A stretch of 64,000 nt of DNA from NCBI GenBank assembly GCA_024643385.1, contig JAHEMZ010000002.1, positions 64,497 through 128,496 of the forward strand, written 5' to 3'. The position numbers and the translations under genes were made by a program. This document shows, piece after piece, positions 55,666 to 64,000 of this stretch; within the stretch, counting starts at the first letter, position 1, and every line of letters begins with the position of its first letter. The stretch is from Flavobacteriaceae bacterium. GTDB lineage: Bacteria; Bacteroidota; Bacteroidia; Flavobacteriales; Flavobacteriaceae. The notes under the pieces are model-generated. The model had not been told where the DNA came from, searched no databases, and saw only the letters and a program-made list of their open reading frames with translations.

Positions 55666-57720
55666 ATGTACAAATGCTTTCTTTTAGTACTATTGATGTC
55701 GTTTGGGCTTCATGCTCAGCAAGATACAGTCGACTTCTTAGCCATGGAAGCCGTGATTGAACCAATCAAGGAAACAAAAATGGTATTAGGTACCGTACGA
55801 GTCAGTTTTGAGACCTTGCGCGCGACCGACTCGGTATATTTGGATGCCCAAAACTTTCAAGTCCTTGAGTCAGCCATGGAATCGGTTACTGTGAGCACTG
55901 CATCAGACAAAATATGGCTGACTGGGAAATTTCAACCGCACAAAAAATATACGGCGTTTTTTACCTATCAAGCAGTCCCTAAACAATCATTGTACTTCTC
56001 TTCTGATCAAATCTGGACACAAGGCCAGGGAAAATATACCTCACATTGGTTGCCCAGTGTAGATTCGATGACGGACAAGATCGAATTTGACATTTCTGTG
56101 TTGGCTCCAAAAGAAAAAAGTGTGATCGCAAATGGTAATTTATTATCAGTTACTGAAACTAAGGGTAAAAACCTCTGGAAATTTGACATGAAACATCCCA
56201 TGTCAAGTTATTTGGTAGCGTTGGCCATAGGCGATTTTAATTATCGTCAGATCCATTCTGGAAGCGGCATACCGATACAATTGTATTATGAGTCGGCAGA
56301 TTCCTTAAAAGCCGAGCCGACCTATCGATATACCCGGGAGATCATCGATTTCTTCGAAAAGAAAATTGGAGTCGCTTATCCTTGGCAGGTGTACAAGCAA
56401 GTACCGATTCGGGATTTTTTGTATGCAGGGATGGAAAATACTACCTGCACCTTTTTCTCAGCCGCGTTTGTAGTCGATTCGATTGGGTTTGCGGACCGAA
56501 ATTATGTGAATGTGAATGCCCATGAACTTGCCCATCAATGGTTTGGAAACCTGATCACTGAAACGGAGGAAGTACATCATTGGTTGCACGAAGGATTTGC
56601 CACTTATTATGCGCTGCTCGCCGAGAAAGAGCTCTTTGGAGACGATTATTTTTATTGGAAATTGTATAATACAGCCGAACAATTGAAGAATTCGTCGGAT
56701 CAGGGCAAAGGAGAACGTCTTTTGGATGCCAAAGCATCTTCTCTGACCTATTATGAAAAGGGAGCTTGGGCATTACATATCCTTAAAGAGAAAATAGGGG
56801 ATGAGGCCTTTCGGAATGCCATTAAAAGTTACCTCAACAAATTTGCTTTTCAGAATGTTACGACCGAAGATTTTTTAGTAGCAGTGGAACATGAAACAGC
56901 CATTGATCTTTCCGAATGGAAAGAAAATTGGTTGGAACAAACGGCTTTTAAGGCGGAAGAAGCCTACCAGTCCTTAATGCGCTCCCAATTCATTCAACGC
57001 TACCTTGAAACGGCTACCTTTCGATCAGTTCCTTTGACGGAGAAAAAATTACGTCTGAAAAAAGCGATAGTCGCTAATAACGATTTTATTGGACAAGAAG
57101 CCATCTATCAATTAGCAGGAGAGCCCTTTGAAGAAGTACGCGAATTGTATGAGGTTGCTCTTGGGACACAAAATATTTTTATCAGGCAGGCTATTGCCCT
57201 TTCATTGGATCCCATTCCTGAATCATTTCAATCGCAGTATGCGGCCCTTCTGAGCGATCCATCCTATCTCACTCAGGAAGCAGCTCTTTATAATCTCTGG
57301 GTGAATTTTCCTGAAAAACGAAAAATGTATTTAGATCAAATGGAGGGAGTAGTGGGCTTTCAAAATATGAACATAAGGCTATTGTGGCTTTCACTCACCT
57401 TATATACCGATGAATATCTTATTCCTGAAAAGGCGGGTTATTCAAATGAACTACAAAATTATACTTCCCCTCAATACAGTTATGAGATTCGCGAAAAGGC
57501 CTTTGAATACCTTTACTCTATGAATTTGTTCACCGATAGGGTTTTAGAGAATCTGGTGAATGCTTGTTCCCATCATTATTGGAGATTTAGAGATGCCGCG
57601 CGTAAAGTCCTTGATGAATATCTCAAGGATGATCTACATGAGAAAAGACTTAAAGAACTAATGGGTCAATTGGGTGAAATTGAAAAACAGTATCTTCAGC
57701 ATAAATACAATTGGCAATGA
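55666..57720 (+). CDS. M1 family metallopeptidase (aminopeptidase), exported
   Basis: A protein of about 684 residues from the ATG at 55666, with a signal peptide (MYKCFLLVLLMSFGLHAQ). The ATG at 55630 adds 12 hydrophobic residues and is an alternative. The zinc site HELAHQW (286-290) with the third ligand E309 in LHEGFATYY fits HEXXH-x18-E; the GxMEN exopeptidase motif reads GMEN in YAGMENTT. The catalytic tyrosine region (SSLTYYEKGAW) is present. The C-terminal third is made of HEAT-like helices. Cleaves N-terminal residues from peptides in the periplasm. The next gene starts within its stop (ATGA). Confidence 0.93.
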   Translation: MYKCFLLVLLMSFGLHAQQDTVDFLAMEAVIEPIKETKMVLGTVRVSFETLRATDSVYLDAQNFQVLESAMESVTVSTASDKIWLTGKFQPHKKYTAFFTYQAVPKQSLYFSSDQIWTQGQGKYTSHWLPSVDSMTDKIEFDISVLAPKEKSVIANGNLLSVTETKGKNLWKFDMKHPMSSYLVALAIGDFNYRQIHSGSGIPIQLYYESADSLKAEPTYRYTREIIDFFEKKIGVAYPWQVYKQVPIRDFLYAGMENTTCTFFSAAFVVDSIGFADRNYVNVNAHELAHQWFGNLITETEEVHHWLHEGFATYYALLAEKELFGDDYFYWKLYNTAEQLKNSSDQGKGERLLDAKASSLTYYEKGAWALHILKEKIGDEAFRNAIKSYLNKFAFQNVTTEDFLVAVEHETAIDLSEWKENWLEQTAFKAEEAYQSLMRSQFIQRYLETATFRSVPLTEKKLRLKKAIVANNDFIGQEAIYQLAGEPFEEVRELYEVALGTQNIFIRQAIALSLDPIPESFQSQYAALLSDPSYLTQEAALYNLWVNFPEKRKMYLDQMEGVVGFQNMNIRLLWLSLTLYTDEYLIPEKAGYSNELQNYTSPQYSYEIREKAFEYLYSMNLFTDRVLENLVNACSHHYWRFRDAARKVLDEYLKDDLHEKRLKELMGQLGEIEKQYLQHKYNWQ

Positions 57721-58619
57721 GAGCGCTAGTTATTTCAGGTGGAGGCAGCAAAGGAGCTTTTGGAGGAGGGGTTGCGCAATATTTGATGGAAGAGATGGGT
57801 CATCAGTATGATTTGTTTGTAGGAACATCCACGGGAAGTCTTTTAATTCCTCATTTGGCACTGAATCACATTGAAAAGATCAAGGGTGTATATACATCTG
57901 TAGACCAAGAATCGATTTTCAGTCATCAGCCTTTTATTGTAAAAAAAGATAAATGGGGTGGGAAAGAAATTGGGATCAATCACTGGAATGTATTGTTAAG
58001 TTTTATTCGAAGAAGTAAAACTTTTGGAGAGAGTAAGAACCTGAGAAAACTCATAGAACGTACCTTTAGTTCTGAAGACTATGAAAATCTTAAAAGGAGT
58101 GCCAAGGAAGTCGTTGTTACGGTTTCCAATCTTTCTTTAAATCAGGTGGAATACAAATCTCTGGACGATTTTGAATACCAAGATTTTTGCGATTGGATAT
58201 GGATCTCATGCAATTACACACCTTTTATGAGTTTAGTAAAGAAGGAAGGCTGTGAATATGCGGATGGAGGTTTTGGTTCGTTGGTTCCTATTGAAGAAGC
58301 GATCAATCGGGGAGCCACCACTGTTGATGTTATTATTTTAGAAACGGAAGTAACTTATTACAACAGAATGCCTTCAAAAAATGTCTTTGCGCTGATTACG
58401 AATATGCACTCGTATATGATGGATCGTATCGAAAAGCAAAATATCAGGATTGGGAAGTTTTCCGCCACTAATAAAGATGCCATTTTAAACTTTTACTATA
58501 CACCTACCGTTTTAACGACCAATTCTTTAATTTTCGATAAAAAAGAAATGGAAGAATGGTGGGCCAGCGGGTATCAGTATGCAAAACTTAAGAATAACGA
58601 ATTGAACGAAATTCGTTAA
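57717..58619 (+). CDS. Patatin-like phospholipase
   Basis: A 300-residue serine lipase of the patatin family, with a Ser-Asp dyad. The oxyanion motif GGGSKGAFGGG (about 9-19), the nucleophile in FVGTSTGS (GxSxG, about 38-42) and the aspartate in YADGGFGS (DGG) are intact. No signal peptide, so cytosolic. Its ATG overlaps the aminopeptidase stop (ATGA), indicating translational coupling. Hydrolyses lipid acyl chains; target unknown. Confidence 0.92.
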   Translation: MRALVISGGGSKGAFGGGVAQYLMEEMGHQYDLFVGTSTGSLLIPHLALNHIEKIKGVYTSVDQESIFSHQPFIVKKDKWGGKEIGINHWNVLLSFIRRSKTFGESKNLRKLIERTFSSEDYENLKRSAKEVVVTVSNLSLNQVEYKSLDDFEYQDFCDWIWISCNYTPFMSLVKKEGCEYADGGFGSLVPIEEAINRGATTVDVIILETEVTYYNRMPSKNVFALITNMHSYMMDRIEKQNIRIGKFSATNKDAILNFYYTPTVLTTNSLIFDKKEMEEWWASGYQYAKLKNNELNEIR

Positions 58620-58623
58620 TCAT

Positions 58624-59148
58624 TTAAAATAATTCTCCCACTTCTTTTTTAATATAGGCCAGCGCCTTTTGCGACGGGGTGATCTCTTCCATAAAATTGC
58701 GCAAAAGGTATTCTCTCATCGCATCAGCATCATTGTTCTTTTCATGCATCGCCGCCTGTCTGATAATGTGTATAGTGGCATTTTTTGCTGCATTGACTAA
58801 ATTCCAACACTCTGGAGAGATATAAATTTGTTGGGTAATATTATGCTCGAATTCTTGTTCTATATTCTTTATCAGGTGATTTTCATATTCATCCGTCTCA
58901 TCCGAAAAAGGCTTGACCCGAATCAATAATTTGTTTGGATCTATTCGTTCCATGAATAAGGTAATTCTTTCATAGGCTTGCAGACGCACCGGAATGATCT
59001 TGTTCTCGACTTCCTTTTGAATTAAATATCTTCTTCGGCCTTCTTCATTGGCTATATGCCCTTTAAAAAAATAATAGGCAATTATGGCCACTACAATTGC
59101 AGGGAGCAGGTAGGCCACATAATTCAGAACTAAACCAAAATCTTCCAT
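58624..59148 (-). CDS. Membrane-anchored DUF7935 family protein
   Basis: A 174-residue protein with one N-terminal membrane helix (about 9-29, YVAYLLPAIVVAIIAYYFF) and a long helical cytoplasmic part. IPVRLQAYERITLFMERIDPNKLLIR and ISPECWNLVNAAKNATIHIIRQAA are the conserved segments I associate with the flavobacterial DUF7935 family (given by key residues AYERI, MERIDP, WNLVNAAK). Function unknown. It converges with the patatin gene, with a 4-base gap, and lies 37 bases downstream of the glutamate-synthase-like gene. Confidence 0.7.
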   Translation of the reverse strand: MEDFGLVLNYVAYLLPAIVVAIIAYYFFKGHIANEEGRRRYLIQKEVENKIIPVRLQAYERITLFMERIDPNKLLIRVKPFSDETDEYENHLIKNIEQEFEHNITQQIYISPECWNLVNAAKNATIHIIRQAAMHEKNNDADAMREYLLRNFMEEITPSQKALAYIKKEVGELF

Positions 59149-59184
59149 ATTCTAAAATTTCTTTGAATTATAGTTAAAACGTAC

Positions 59185-60747
59185 TTATCCTTTTTTATTG
59201 TAATTTCCGCCCAAATATTCGCAGTTTAGCAAAGATTGCATACCCTTAAAGGATACAGGATCTTTCTCGTATTTATAAGCAATATCCATTGGTTTAGAAA
59301 GATTGTGGTCATCCACATTGATATCTACATCTTTCATTTTAAATTGACAAGGATGTTCATAACCGCAGGCATGTGTCATCTCAATTAATTCCTTGCGGAA
59401 TGTTTTGAAATATTGGGCTAATCGTTCACTTTTTAAAGGGATATTTATCCCGTTTTGCAGCCATTTACTTTGTGTAGCAACCCCACTGGGGCAACGATTG
59501 GTATGACAGATCTGGGCCTGAATGCATCCAATGCTCATCATCGCTTCTCGTGCCACATTAATACAGTCGGCTCCCATCGCAAAGGCCATGGCAGCTTTGG
59601 CTGGAAACCCAAGTCTTCCACTGCCAATGAACACAATTCGATCGGTGAGCTTTCGCTTTTGAAATACTTTATAAAGCTCACTAAAACCATACACCCAGGG
59701 AAGTGAAACATGATCTGCAAAACTGGGGGGAGCAGCTCCTGTGCCGCCTTCACCGCCATCGACAGTGATAAAATCAGGGCCCTTACCGGAGGTTACCATT
59801 AGATCGGCTAAGGTTTCCCATTCTTCTATTTTACCAATGGCAGCTTTGATGCCCACCGGTAATCCTGTCGCTTCTGCGATGGTTTCTATAAATCCCAATA
59901 ATTCTTGCACACTAGAAAAGGCAGAATGATTAGGAGGGGATAATACGTCTTTTCCCATTTCTACCCCTCTAATAGCTGCGATCTCTTTGGTGATCTTTGC
60001 GCCCGGCAACACACCGCCTTTTCCGGGTTTAGCCCCTTGTGAAAGCTTTATTTCGATGGCTTTGACAAAGGGATTTTCATTTACCAAATCGATTAATTTG
60101 TCGAGCGAAAAATTTCCTTCCTGATCTCGTACGCCAAAATATCCGGTTCCGAAGTGAAAGATCACATCCCCTCCATATCGATGATAAGGGGAGAGTCCGC
60201 CTTCCCCGGTGTTTTGGTAGGCGTGGGCTATATTAACCCCTTTATTCAGGGATTCTACGGCTTTTGCTGATAGTGAGCCAAAGCTCATGGCGGAAACATT
60301 GATAATAGATCCCGGACGGTAGGGTTTCCTGCGTTTATTGTGGAGTCCCATCACCTTGGCACATGGAATAAAGGAGATATCGGCCCTATTTGGATGATTC
60401 CCCGCTATTTTGAATGGAATCATCGCATTATTGATAAAAACATGGTGATACGCATAAATATCACTATCGGTACCAAAACCTTCGTAATTGTTCTCTCGTT
60501 TTGCGGAGGCATAGATCCAACTTCGCTCGATTCGGTTAAAAGGAAGTTCCTCCCGATTGTTGGCCACCAGATATTGCCGCAGTTCCGGTCCTATATGCTC
60601 GAGTAAATAGCGTATATGTCCTATTACAGGGAAATTATGACTTATGGTATGCCGTTTATTTAAAAATATATCTCTAAGTGCAATTAAGCCAATAAGAATT
60701 AGTATCCATCCCCACCAGGGAATATTATCCAGCAATTCCCAAATCAT
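59185..60747 (-). CDS. FMN-binding glutamate-synthase-like protein, membrane-anchored
   Basis: A 520-residue protein corresponding to the FMN/synthase domain of glutamate synthase (GltB), with no glutaminase domain. An N-terminal membrane helix (about 12-27, WWGWILILIGLIALRD) is followed by the barrel: INVSAMSFGSLSAKAVESL, AYQNTGEGGLSPYH, EIKLSQGAKPGKGGVLPG, FITVDGGEGGTGAAPPSF and SGRLGFPAKAAMAFAMGADC. The iron-sulfur cysteines lie in MSIGCIQAQICHTNRCPSGV. Such stand-alone proteins are widespread; their true substrate is unclear. Directly adjacent to the M20 amidohydrolase gene (no gap). Confidence 0.9.
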   Translation of the reverse strand: MIWELLDNIPWWGWILILIGLIALRDIFLNKRHTISHNFPVIGHIRYLLEHIGPELRQYLVANNREELPFNRIERSWIYASAKRENNYEGFGTDSDIYAYHHVFINNAMIPFKIAGNHPNRADISFIPCAKVMGLHNKRRKPYRPGSIINVSAMSFGSLSAKAVESLNKGVNIAHAYQNTGEGGLSPYHRYGGDVIFHFGTGYFGVRDQEGNFSLDKLIDLVNENPFVKAIEIKLSQGAKPGKGGVLPGAKITKEIAAIRGVEMGKDVLSPPNHSAFSSVQELLGFIETIAEATGLPVGIKAAIGKIEEWETLADLMVTSGKGPDFITVDGGEGGTGAAPPSFADHVSLPWVYGFSELYKVFQKRKLTDRIVFIGSGRLGFPAKAAMAFAMGADCINVAREAMMSIGCIQAQICHTNRCPSGVATQSKWLQNGINIPLKSERLAQYFKTFRKELIEMTHACGYEHPCQFKMKDVDINVDDHNLSKPMDIAYKYEKDPVSFKGMQSLLNCEYLGGNYNKKG

Positions 60748-62034
60748 TTATGGAATCATATTTAAGTAATCCAAAGCCACCTGACTCATTACTTTCACGC
60801 CCAATAACATTCCATCATCTTCTACTTGAAAATCGGGAGTGTGATGGGGATAGGGGGTCGTATTTCCGGGGATCATACCTCCGAGGAAAAAGTAGAAACC
60901 GGGGACTAGTTCCTGAAAATAGGAGAAATCTTCTCCACCTGTGGTTGCCTTGGTAATAATTACATTCTCTTTCCCGGCTATATTTTCCAAGGTAGGCACC
61001 ATTTGAGCTGTTAATTCCGGGTCGTTATAGGTAATTACGGTATTATTTTGCCAGTCAATGGTAGCACTTCCACCATAGGCCTTGGCAATATCAGCGGCCA
61101 TTTCGTTCATCCGTCGCATGATCAATTCGCGCATTTTAGGATCCAAAGTTCGAACGGTACCGATCATTTCAGCAGTTTCCGGAATAATATTGAAACGAAC
61201 CCCGGCAGTGATCTTACCCACCGTAATAACCGCAGCTTCATCTACTAGCGGAGCTTCCCTGCTGATGATAGTCTGAAATCCATCGATGATCTTCGCCGAA
61301 ATCAATATGGGGTCCACTCCGGTCCAAGGGGCAGAACCGTGTGTCCCTTTTCCTTTTACATTGACCACAAAACGCTCTACGGCCGCCATTGTTCCTCCGC
61401 TTTTATATTTAATGGTGCCTACAGGCGTAGCTGAATTGATATGTAATCCGAAGATCGCATCCACATCAGGATTTTTTAGTACACCGTCTTTTATCATAAG
61501 TTTGGCACCTCCTTCTTCTCCGGGTGGAGGTCCTTCTTCCGCAGGCTGAAAAACAAACTTGATCGTCCCTTTTATAAGGTCTTTGTGTTTAGCCAATACC
61601 TCGGCGACCCCCATTAAAATAGCAGTATGGGTATCATGTCCGCAGGCGTGCATGACCCCTGTTTCTGTGTCTAGAAATGTAGTTCGAACCTTACTTTTAA
61701 ACGGCAAGTCATTTCTTTCGGTGACAGGTAAAGCATCAATATCCGCTCTTAGTGCCACCACCTTACCCGGAAGATCTCCTCTTAACAACCCCACCACTCC
61801 GGTCTTTGCGATTCCGGTTTGCACTTCCAACCCTAAGGCTCTAAGATGATCTTCTATCTTCTTGGCGGTATTGAACTCCCGATTTGACAATTCCGGATTT
61901 TCATGAAAATAGTGACGCCAATCGATCACTTTACTTTCAATGTTTTGAATATCATTCAGTAAATCTTGATCCATCTGGCCGAAAGCAGTATAGCTGCTTA
62001 AAAATAGAAAGAGTAGGAAGTACTTATTTTTCAT
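60748..62034 (-). CDS. M20-family amidohydrolase, exported
   Basis: A 428-residue N-acyl-amino-acid or hippurate-type amidohydrolase (M20D). Sec signal peptide about 1-19 (ending TAFGQ). Di-zinc motifs are GVMHACGHDTHTAILMG, FVFQPAEEGPPPGEEGGAKLM and the closing HHTPDFQVEDDGM, with the lid domain in between (about 205-325). Metal ligands and the catalytic glutamates are intact. It ends one base before the glutamate-synthase-like gene starts on the same strand. Substrate unknown (N-acetyl amino acids or indole-type conjugates are known for relatives). Confidence 0.93.
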   Translation of the reverse strand: MKNKYFLLFLFLSSYTAFGQMDQDLLNDIQNIESKVIDWRHYFHENPELSNREFNTAKKIEDHLRALGLEVQTGIAKTGVVGLLRGDLPGKVVALRADIDALPVTERNDLPFKSKVRTTFLDTETGVMHACGHDTHTAILMGVAEVLAKHKDLIKGTIKFVFQPAEEGPPPGEEGGAKLMIKDGVLKNPDVDAIFGLHINSATPVGTIKYKSGGTMAAVERFVVNVKGKGTHGSAPWTGVDPILISAKIIDGFQTIISREAPLVDEAAVITVGKITAGVRFNIIPETAEMIGTVRTLDPKMRELIMRRMNEMAADIAKAYGGSATIDWQNNTVITYNDPELTAQMVPTLENIAGKENVIITKATTGGEDFSYFQELVPGFYFFLGGMIPGNTTPYPHHTPDFQVEDDGMLLGVKVMSQVALDYLNMIP

Positions 62035-62177
62035 GGTTCTAATTTTAGCTAAATATAACCCATTTTCAACAAACCCGAAATTTGCCGCTGATGTTTATAA
62101 ATTTTATCAGATACCAACTTCTTTTCCTTCGATTTTCGCTATTTTTCAGCTTTTAAAAACCTTCAGAAAAAAGACAC

Positions 62178-64000
62178 TTGCAACACTATTTAGAACAATT
62201 GAATGATGCGCAATTGGCTCCTGTTTTGCAGAAGGACGGTGCCATGATCGTCATTGCGGGAGCCGGTTCCGGAAAGACCCGTGTGCTTACGTATCGAATT
62301 GCTTATTTAATGTCCAAAGGGGTGGATCCTTTTAATATTCTAGCGCTCACTTTTACCAATAAGGCCGCAAGAGAGATGAAAGGCCGAATATCTAGAATTG
62401 TAGGGGCGAGTGAAGCAAAGAACCTATGGATGGGAACTTTCCACAGTATTTTTGCCAAGATCCTTCGCTTCGAGGCAGAGCGCCTTGGATATCCATCCAA
62501 TTTTACCATTTACGATACACAGGATAGTCAGAGCGTAATTCGAGCGATCATCAAAGAGATGCACCTAGACAAGGATATCTATAAATACAAGCAAGTGTAT
62601 TCCCGAATCTCTTCTTATAAGAACAGTCTGATAACTGTAAAAGCCTATTTCAATAATCCGGAATTAATGGAAGCGGATGCCATGGCAAAAATGCCTCGAC
62701 TGGGGGAAATATACAAGAACTATGTAGATCGCTGTTTCAAGGCAGGAGCGATGGATTTTGACGATCTTCTATTAAAAACAAATGAATTATTGACACGATT
62801 TCCGGATGTATTGGCTAAATACCAGCAACGTTTCCGCTATATTTTGGTCGATGAGTATCAGGATACTAATCACAGTCAGTACTTGATCGTAAGAGCTTTA
62901 AGTGATCGTTTTCAAAATATTTGTGTGGTAGGGGATGATGCGCAAAGTATTTATGCTTTCCGAGGGGCAAACATTAATAACATTCTCAACTTTCAGAAGG
63001 ACTATGACGATGTTCGCGTGTATCGTTTGGAACAGAATTATCGCTCTACAAAGAATATCGTACATGCCGCCAATAGTATTATTGAAAAAAATAAGAACCG
63101 ATTGGACAAGGTGGTATGGACGGCGAATGAAGAAGGGAATAAGATCAAAGTAAACCGAACCATGACGGACGGTGATGAAGGAAGGTTCGTGGCTAGTTCG
63201 ATCTTCGAGACGATGATGAACCATCAATTGAAGTACGACAACTTTGCCATTTTGTACCGAACAAATGCCCAGTCGCGTGCCATGGAGGATGCGTTGCGCA
63301 AAAAGGATATTCCCTATCGCATTTATGGTGGAATTAGTTTCTATCAGCGAAAGGAAATAAAGGATGTGATAGCTTATCTAAGGCTTATTTTGAATCCGAA
63401 GGATGAAGAAGCTTTGAAACGAGTGATCAATTATCCCGCAAGAGGGATCGGTGATACTACGATCGATCGATTAATTGTGGCCGCAAATGAAACAAATCGG
63501 TCGATGTTTGAAGTAATGAAAGAGGCAGAGCAATCTTCGATTAAAATAAATGGCCCCACCAAAGTCAAATTGGCCGATTTTGTAACGATGATCCAAAGTT
63601 TTCAGGTATTGAATCAAACGTACAATGCTTTTGAAATTACGGAACACGTGGCTAAAAAGACGGGTCTGGTCACTGAACTAAAAAAAGATGGTACTCCGGA
63701 AGGAATAGCCAAAGTGGAGAATTTGGAGGAATTATTGAATGGAATTCGGGATTTTGTGGAAGAGCAAAGAGAAATAGCCGATACCACCGGATCACTTGCC
63801 GAATTTTTGGAAGATGTGGCATTGGCTACTGATTTAGATAATGAAAAAGGGGACGAAAATAAAGTAGCATTAATGACCGTACACTTGGCCAAAGGGCTCG
63901 AATTTCCATATGTTTATATTGTGGGGATGGAGGAAGACCTATTCCCCAGTGCCATGAGCATGAATACCCGTTCAGAACTAGAGGAGGAGCGTCGTTTATT
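62178..64000 (+). CDS. UvrD/PcrA-type DNA helicase (3' end cut by window edge), TTG start
   Basis: Superfamily 1A 3'-5' helicase for excision and mismatch repair. 607 residues are visible to the window edge. Motifs are AGAGSGKT (motif I, about 31-38), TFTNKAAREM (Ia), ILVDEYQDTN (II), VGDDAQSIYAFRGA (III), LEQNYRSTKNIV (IV) and KVALMTVHLAKGLEFPYV (V). The TTG at 62178 gives the standard N-terminus (M)QHYLEQLNDAQ; an in-frame TAA lies eight codons upstream and no ATG exists between. About 160 C-terminal residues are missing. Confidence 0.92.
   Translation, partial: MQHYLEQLNDAQLAPVLQKDGAMIVIAGAGSGKTRVLTYRIAYLMSKGVDPFNILALTFTNKAAREMKGRISRIVGASEAKNLWMGTFHSIFAKILRFEAERLGYPSNFTIYDTQDSQSVIRAIIKEMHLDKDIYKYKQVYSRISSYKNSLITVKAYFNNPELMEADAMAKMPRLGEIYKNYVDRCFKAGAMDFDDLLLKTNELLTRFPDVLAKYQQRFRYILVDEYQDTNHSQYLIVRALSDRFQNICVVGDDAQSIYAFRGANINNILNFQKDYDDVRVYRLEQNYRSTKNIVHAANSIIEKNKNRLDKVVWTANEEGNKIKVNRTMTDGDEGRFVASSIFETMMNHQLKYDNFAILYRTNAQSRAMEDALRKKDIPYRIYGGISFYQRKEIKDVIAYLRLILNPKDEEALKRVINYPARGIGDTTIDRLIVAANETNRSMFEVMKEAEQSSIKINGPTKVKLADFVTMIQSFQVLNQTYNAFEITEHVAKKTGLVTELKKDGTPEGIAKVENLEELLNGIRDFVEEQREIADTTGSLAEFLEDVALATDLDNEKGDENKVALMTVHLAKGLEFPYVYIVGMEEDLFPSAMSMNTRSELEEERRL

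Overview
The window looks like a chromosomal segment of a marine-type member of the Flavobacteriaceae (phylum Bacteroidota). Support comes from a type IX secretion C-terminal sorting domain, many short-signal lipoproteins, family markers typical of this group (DUF6090, DUF5686, DUF6122, DUF6503, DUF7935, GH92/GH130, bacillithiol-linked YtxJ), near absence of Shine-Dalgarno sequences, and repeated TAnnTTTG promoter boxes, the -7 element of the Bacteroidota primary sigma factor. No tRNA or rRNA genes, CRISPR array, insertion sequence, integrase or prophage genes are visible. About 57 protein genes and one RNA gene (SRP RNA) are supported.

Layout. 0-5 kb: a truncated RluA-type pseudouridine synthase, a small membrane protein, and two DUF6090 membrane proteins flanking a seven-helix membrane protein with a large external domain. 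5-16 kb: an exported type I pullulanase, a 57-residue glycine-zipper peptide, two CPBP membrane proteases, a DUF1801 protein, cupredoxin-like and NIPSNAP lipoproteins, a YfcC-type carboxylate/amino-acid transporter, a GH130 lipoprotein, a VIT/CCC1 metal transporter and a RidA-like lipoprotein. 16-31 kb, nearly all on the minus strand: a DUF819 transporter, an S10 peptidase, a c-type cytochrome-like lipoprotein, a T9SS substrate coupled to a DUF4440 lipoprotein, a GH92 mannosidase next to an M19 dipeptidase, a DUF5686 barrel protein, SmpB, a DUF6503 lipoprotein and a histidine phosphatase.

31-50 kb: a redoxin/cytochrome/copper-monooxygenase-like fusion, ClpB, CorA, YtxJ, an orphan lipoprotein, fumarylacetoacetase, GlyA, a GNAT enzyme, a beta-helix lipoprotein, glutaminyl cyclase, the SRP RNA, an SDR oxidoreductase, transaldolase, a cysteine-less thioredoxin-fold lipoprotein and an ABC-F ATPase. 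50-64 kb: PheT, RecG, an M1 aminopeptidase overlapping a patatin phospholipase, a membrane-anchored glutamate-synthase-like protein, an M20 amidohydrolase and a UvrD/PcrA helicase running off the right edge.

Functionally this is housekeeping (translation quality control, protein disaggregation, DNA repair, one-carbon metabolism, tyrosine breakdown) mixed with an envelope and periplasm repertoire for scavenging glycans and peptides. I found no convincing new multi-gene system. The best leads are the DUF6090/membrane-protein cluster, several exported members of normally cytosolic families that have lost catalytic residues (RidA-like, thioredoxin-like, the second half of the cupredoxin-like protein), an ABC-F protein with a degenerate second Walker A, a possibly leaderless smpB, and a strong terminator-like hairpin between recG and pheT pointing against both genes.
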